DNA of 5,499 nt from positions 1-5,499 of the forward strand of contig JAEZXR010000040.1 of the NCBI GenBank assembly GCA_023419605.1, written 5' to 3'. Of this stretch, positions 4,250 to 5,499 are shown piece by piece (the first letter of the stretch is position 1; every line of letters begins with the position of its first letter). This DNA comes from Bacillota bacterium. Lineage in GTDB: Bacteria; Bacillota; Clostridia; Acetivibrionales; JAEZXR01. The translations under genes were made by a program, and so were the position numbers. The notes under the pieces were generated by a model. It made no database searches and had not been told where the DNA came from. It saw only the letters and a program-made list of their open reading frames with translations.

Positions 4250-5122
4250 TTAGTTTTTATCTTTTCTGAACAGGAATCCAAACTTCACTATAAGCGTAAT
4301 CTTTTTTTGTTTATCCATTTTAGTAAAAGAAAAAGCAGGGACATTGATTACTTCGTAATTTGAAGAAGGAAGCCATTCTGAATATATTTTTGCCATTGTT
4401 TCTTGTAATGTAGAAGGAAATGATCCTTCGTTTGGGAATATTGCCCAAGTGCAGGCTTTAACTGGTACTTTTTCTAATAGATCACTTACTTGATTTTCAG
4501 TAGTTAAAATGCCTATCAGATGAGTTAAATATCCTTCTTCTTTTAAGAAATTAGCGTCAGCCTCATAAGAAGCATTCACAATTTCATAAGGCTCCATATT
4601 TTGAAGAGAATGCATTTCTTCCTTTTGTTCGTCCGTTATGCTTTGTGCAAGCTTTACAATCTCATTATTAACACCTTCAAATTGCATAGGGACACGTTTA
4701 CTTACACCGACTAAATTAAACGCTGGTTTGTCTTCAATTCTAAATTCCATATTAATTCCTCCTTTGACGGTTATTATGAATGAAAGCTTGGGAAAAGATT
4801 TACTTATGCCTTTTTTTATTACGTCCGAGGGTAAAACCCCACTCCACTTTTTAAATGCTCGAGTAAAACCGTCCATTGACTGATAACCATATTTCAAAGC
4901 AACATCCGTTACTTTTTCTCCATGTAATAAATCCATACTTGCTTCTGACAATTTTCTGTTTTTGATATATTCACTAAGCGTCAACCCTGAAAGATAAAAA
5001 AATACCTTTCTAAAGTGATAGTCAGAAACCCCAGCATATTCAGAAATTATTTCAAGAGATAGATCATCATCGGTTAAATGATTTTCAATATAGTCAATCA
5101 CATGATTTAATTCGTTTAACAT
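4250..5122 (-). CDS. AraC-family regulator with GyrI-like effector-binding domain
   Basis: The 290-residue protein has an N-terminal AraC/XylS DNA-binding region with two HTH motifs. LSLEIISEYAGVSDYHFRKV (21-40) is the first, and VTDVALKYGYQSMDGFTRAF (71-90) is the second with its conserved GY-S-F pattern. A linker (105-124) leads to a GyrI-like ligand-binding domain from MEFRIEDKPAF (125-135) to the end, including CTWAIFPNEG and IYSEWLPSSNYEV. Such regulators bind small hydrophobic or cationic compounds and activate nearby genes, often for efflux. ATG 5122 is preceded by AGGAGG (5129-5134) at ideal spacing. The last 16 residues (ITLIVKFGF...) do not fit the family. One frame over the sequence reads DYAYSEVWIPVQKR, the expected ending, implying a -1 shift or a one-base deletion in a run of seven A. 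Convergence with the upstream operon suggests independent regulation. Confidence 0.9.
   Translation of the reverse strand: MLNELNHVIDYIENHLTDDDLSLEIISEYAGVSDYHFRKVFFYLSGLTLSEYIKNRKLSEASMDLLHGEKVTDVALKYGYQSMDGFTRAFKKWSGVLPSDVIKKGISKSFPKLSFIITVKGGINMEFRIEDKPAFNLVGVSKRVPMQFEGVNNEIVKLAQSITDEQKEEMHSLQNMEPYEIVNASYEADANFLKEEGYLTHLIGILTTENQVSDLLEKVPVKACTWAIFPNEGSFPSTLQETMAKIYSEWLPSSNYEVINVPAFSFTKMDKQKKITLIVKFGFLFRKDKN
4301..4307 (-). other. slippery heptamer A AAA AAG near the AraC 3' end
   Basis: On the minus strand the codons CAA AAA AAG contain A AAA AAG in the zero-frame phase required for -1 ribosomal slippage, as in dnaX. Zero-frame reading gives a tail ending at 4250. A -1 shift gives DYAYSEVWIPVQKR and a stop at 4259-4257, for 288 residues. 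The run could also be an ordinary indel or a sequencing error. Confidence 0.5.
4751..4765 (-). promoter_or_regulatory. internal ribosome-binding site for a separate GyrI-like domain
   Basis: Within the AraC coding sequence, AAAGGAGG (4765-4758) lies seven bases before the ATG of Met125 (4750-4748). Its quality equals or exceeds that of the gene's own start site. Initiation here would give a stand-alone GyrI-like protein of 166 residues (164 after a -1 shift), the normal size of free-standing members of that family, beginning MEFRIEDKPAF as they typically do. Translation from this site is inference. Confidence 0.45.
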
Positions 5123-5145
5123 TATATCCCTCCTTTCATATCTAC

Positions 5146-5176
5146 ATAGTACCAAAGCTCGACTTTTTTGATACAA
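5146..5176 (-). promoter_or_regulatory. possible promoter of the AraC gene
   Basis: On the minus strand TTGTAT (5176-5171) is followed, after a long 19-base spacer, by TACTAT (5151-5146) with an extended TG (5154-5153). A start near 5139 would leave a leader of about 17 bases just reaching the AGGAGG site. The overlong spacer would suit an activated promoter, but the match is only moderate. Confidence 0.3.
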
Positions 5177-5344
5177 AAGCTATCGAATAGTTATATAATA
5201 TTACTCATTTATTCTAAATTAAATTTTATATAAAGTTTTATTACTGCATAAGGATATGGTTTGGAAATTGACTGTATGTCAAGAGGACAGGTGCATTGAC
5301 ATGGGTGGAGTTATATGGTGAACTTGGTATATGGAGGTGGACTC

Positions 5345-5499
5345 ATGCTGAGGTATGCCCGTGTAAAGAGCAAAAAGCAGATTTACCACATTATGTTGAG
5401 AGGGAACAACCGAGAAAAAATATTCATCGATGAAGAGGATAAAACCAGAATCATAGACACGATGGGAGATAAAAAGAAGGAGCAAGAGTATTTCTTATA
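5345..5499 (+). mobile_element. REP-associated tyrosine transposase (Y1, IS200-like), N-terminal part
   Basis: The first 51 codons of a gene run off the right edge. The protein starts MLRYARVKSKKQIYHIMLRG and continues NNREKIFIDEEDK. The YHIMLRGNNRxxIF pattern is diagnostic of the Y1 transposase domain in the TnpA-REP subgroup, which cleave single-stranded hairpins. The catalytic HUH motif and the tyrosine lie beyond the window, so integrity cannot be judged. GGAGG (5333-5337) seven bases before the ATG fixes the start. Upstream, TTGAC (5268-5272), GTCAA (5278-5282) and TTGAC (5296-5300) form small alternative hairpins that could belong to the promoter or element end. Family members move single-stranded DNA or disperse short palindromes. 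The neighbouring AraC gene reads in the opposite direction. Confidence 0.85.

Noticed and set aside
5279..5485. Minus-strand 68-residue open frame at the right end
   Set aside because: It is antisense to the Y1 transposase start, which has a diagnostic motif and a good ribosome-binding site.
1..5499. CRISPR array, tRNA or rRNA genes
   Set aside because: No regularly spaced direct repeats, cloverleaf with a T-loop GGTTCGAATCC-like segment, or rRNA core sequence was seen on either strand.

Overview
The window looks like an accessory (island-type) region of a low-GC Gram-positive bacterium, most likely a Clostridia-type Bacillota. The evidence is the strong AGGAGG-type ribosome-binding sites, AT-rich spacers, U-tailed intrinsic terminators, and VanZ-like, XRE, AraC/GyrI-like and Y1-transposase genes. 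No species can be named from this sequence.

Layout. (1) Positions 1-432 hold the possible 3' tail of an unidentified gene with an intrinsic terminator. A 37-residue one-helix membrane peptide lies on the minus strand. Between it and an XRE regulator (433-765) are two overlapping, face-to-face promoters that share a palindromic operator candidate. (2) Positions 766-1110 end in the C-terminal remnant of an RlmD/RumA-type rRNA uracil methyltransferase (936-1022) and a very strong terminator. (3) Positions 1244-3901 carry a plus-strand series: an Imm5-like putative immunity protein, a 39-codon remnant coupled to a VanZ-like membrane protein, a zinc-ribbon/DUF1801 protein, a DUF2200 protein, and a second, diverged Imm5-like protein, closed by a terminator. 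The DUF1801-DUF2200-Imm5 part is about 55-60% GC in hand-counted 60-base samples. The first Imm5-like, VanZ and AraC genes give about 27-30%, so this part looks like a separate acquisition. (4) Positions 3940-4002 hold a second short segment that reads like a uracil methyltransferase C-terminus, in the same orientation. (5) A spacer with two adjacent hairpins follows. (6) Positions 4250-5122 (minus) encode an AraC regulator with a GyrI-like ligand-binding domain. (7) Positions 5345-5499 hold the start of a REP-associated (Y1, IS200-like) transposase that runs off the window.

Main interpretation (inference). The two methyltransferase 3'-end remnants share CACGTTGA in the same codon frame, 2,995 bases apart, and bracket the whole immunity/VanZ/DUF cluster. 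Genes of this methyltransferase family are known integration targets for conjugative elements, so the cluster may be a cargo cassette left by successive insertions at one hotspot. It contains no recombinase of its own and no recognisable toxin for its two immunity-like proteins.

The AraC gene has two unusual features. An A AAA AAG slippery heptamer sits exactly where a -1 shift would restore the expected C-terminus. A near-perfect internal ribosome-binding site would also start the ligand-binding domain as a separate protein.
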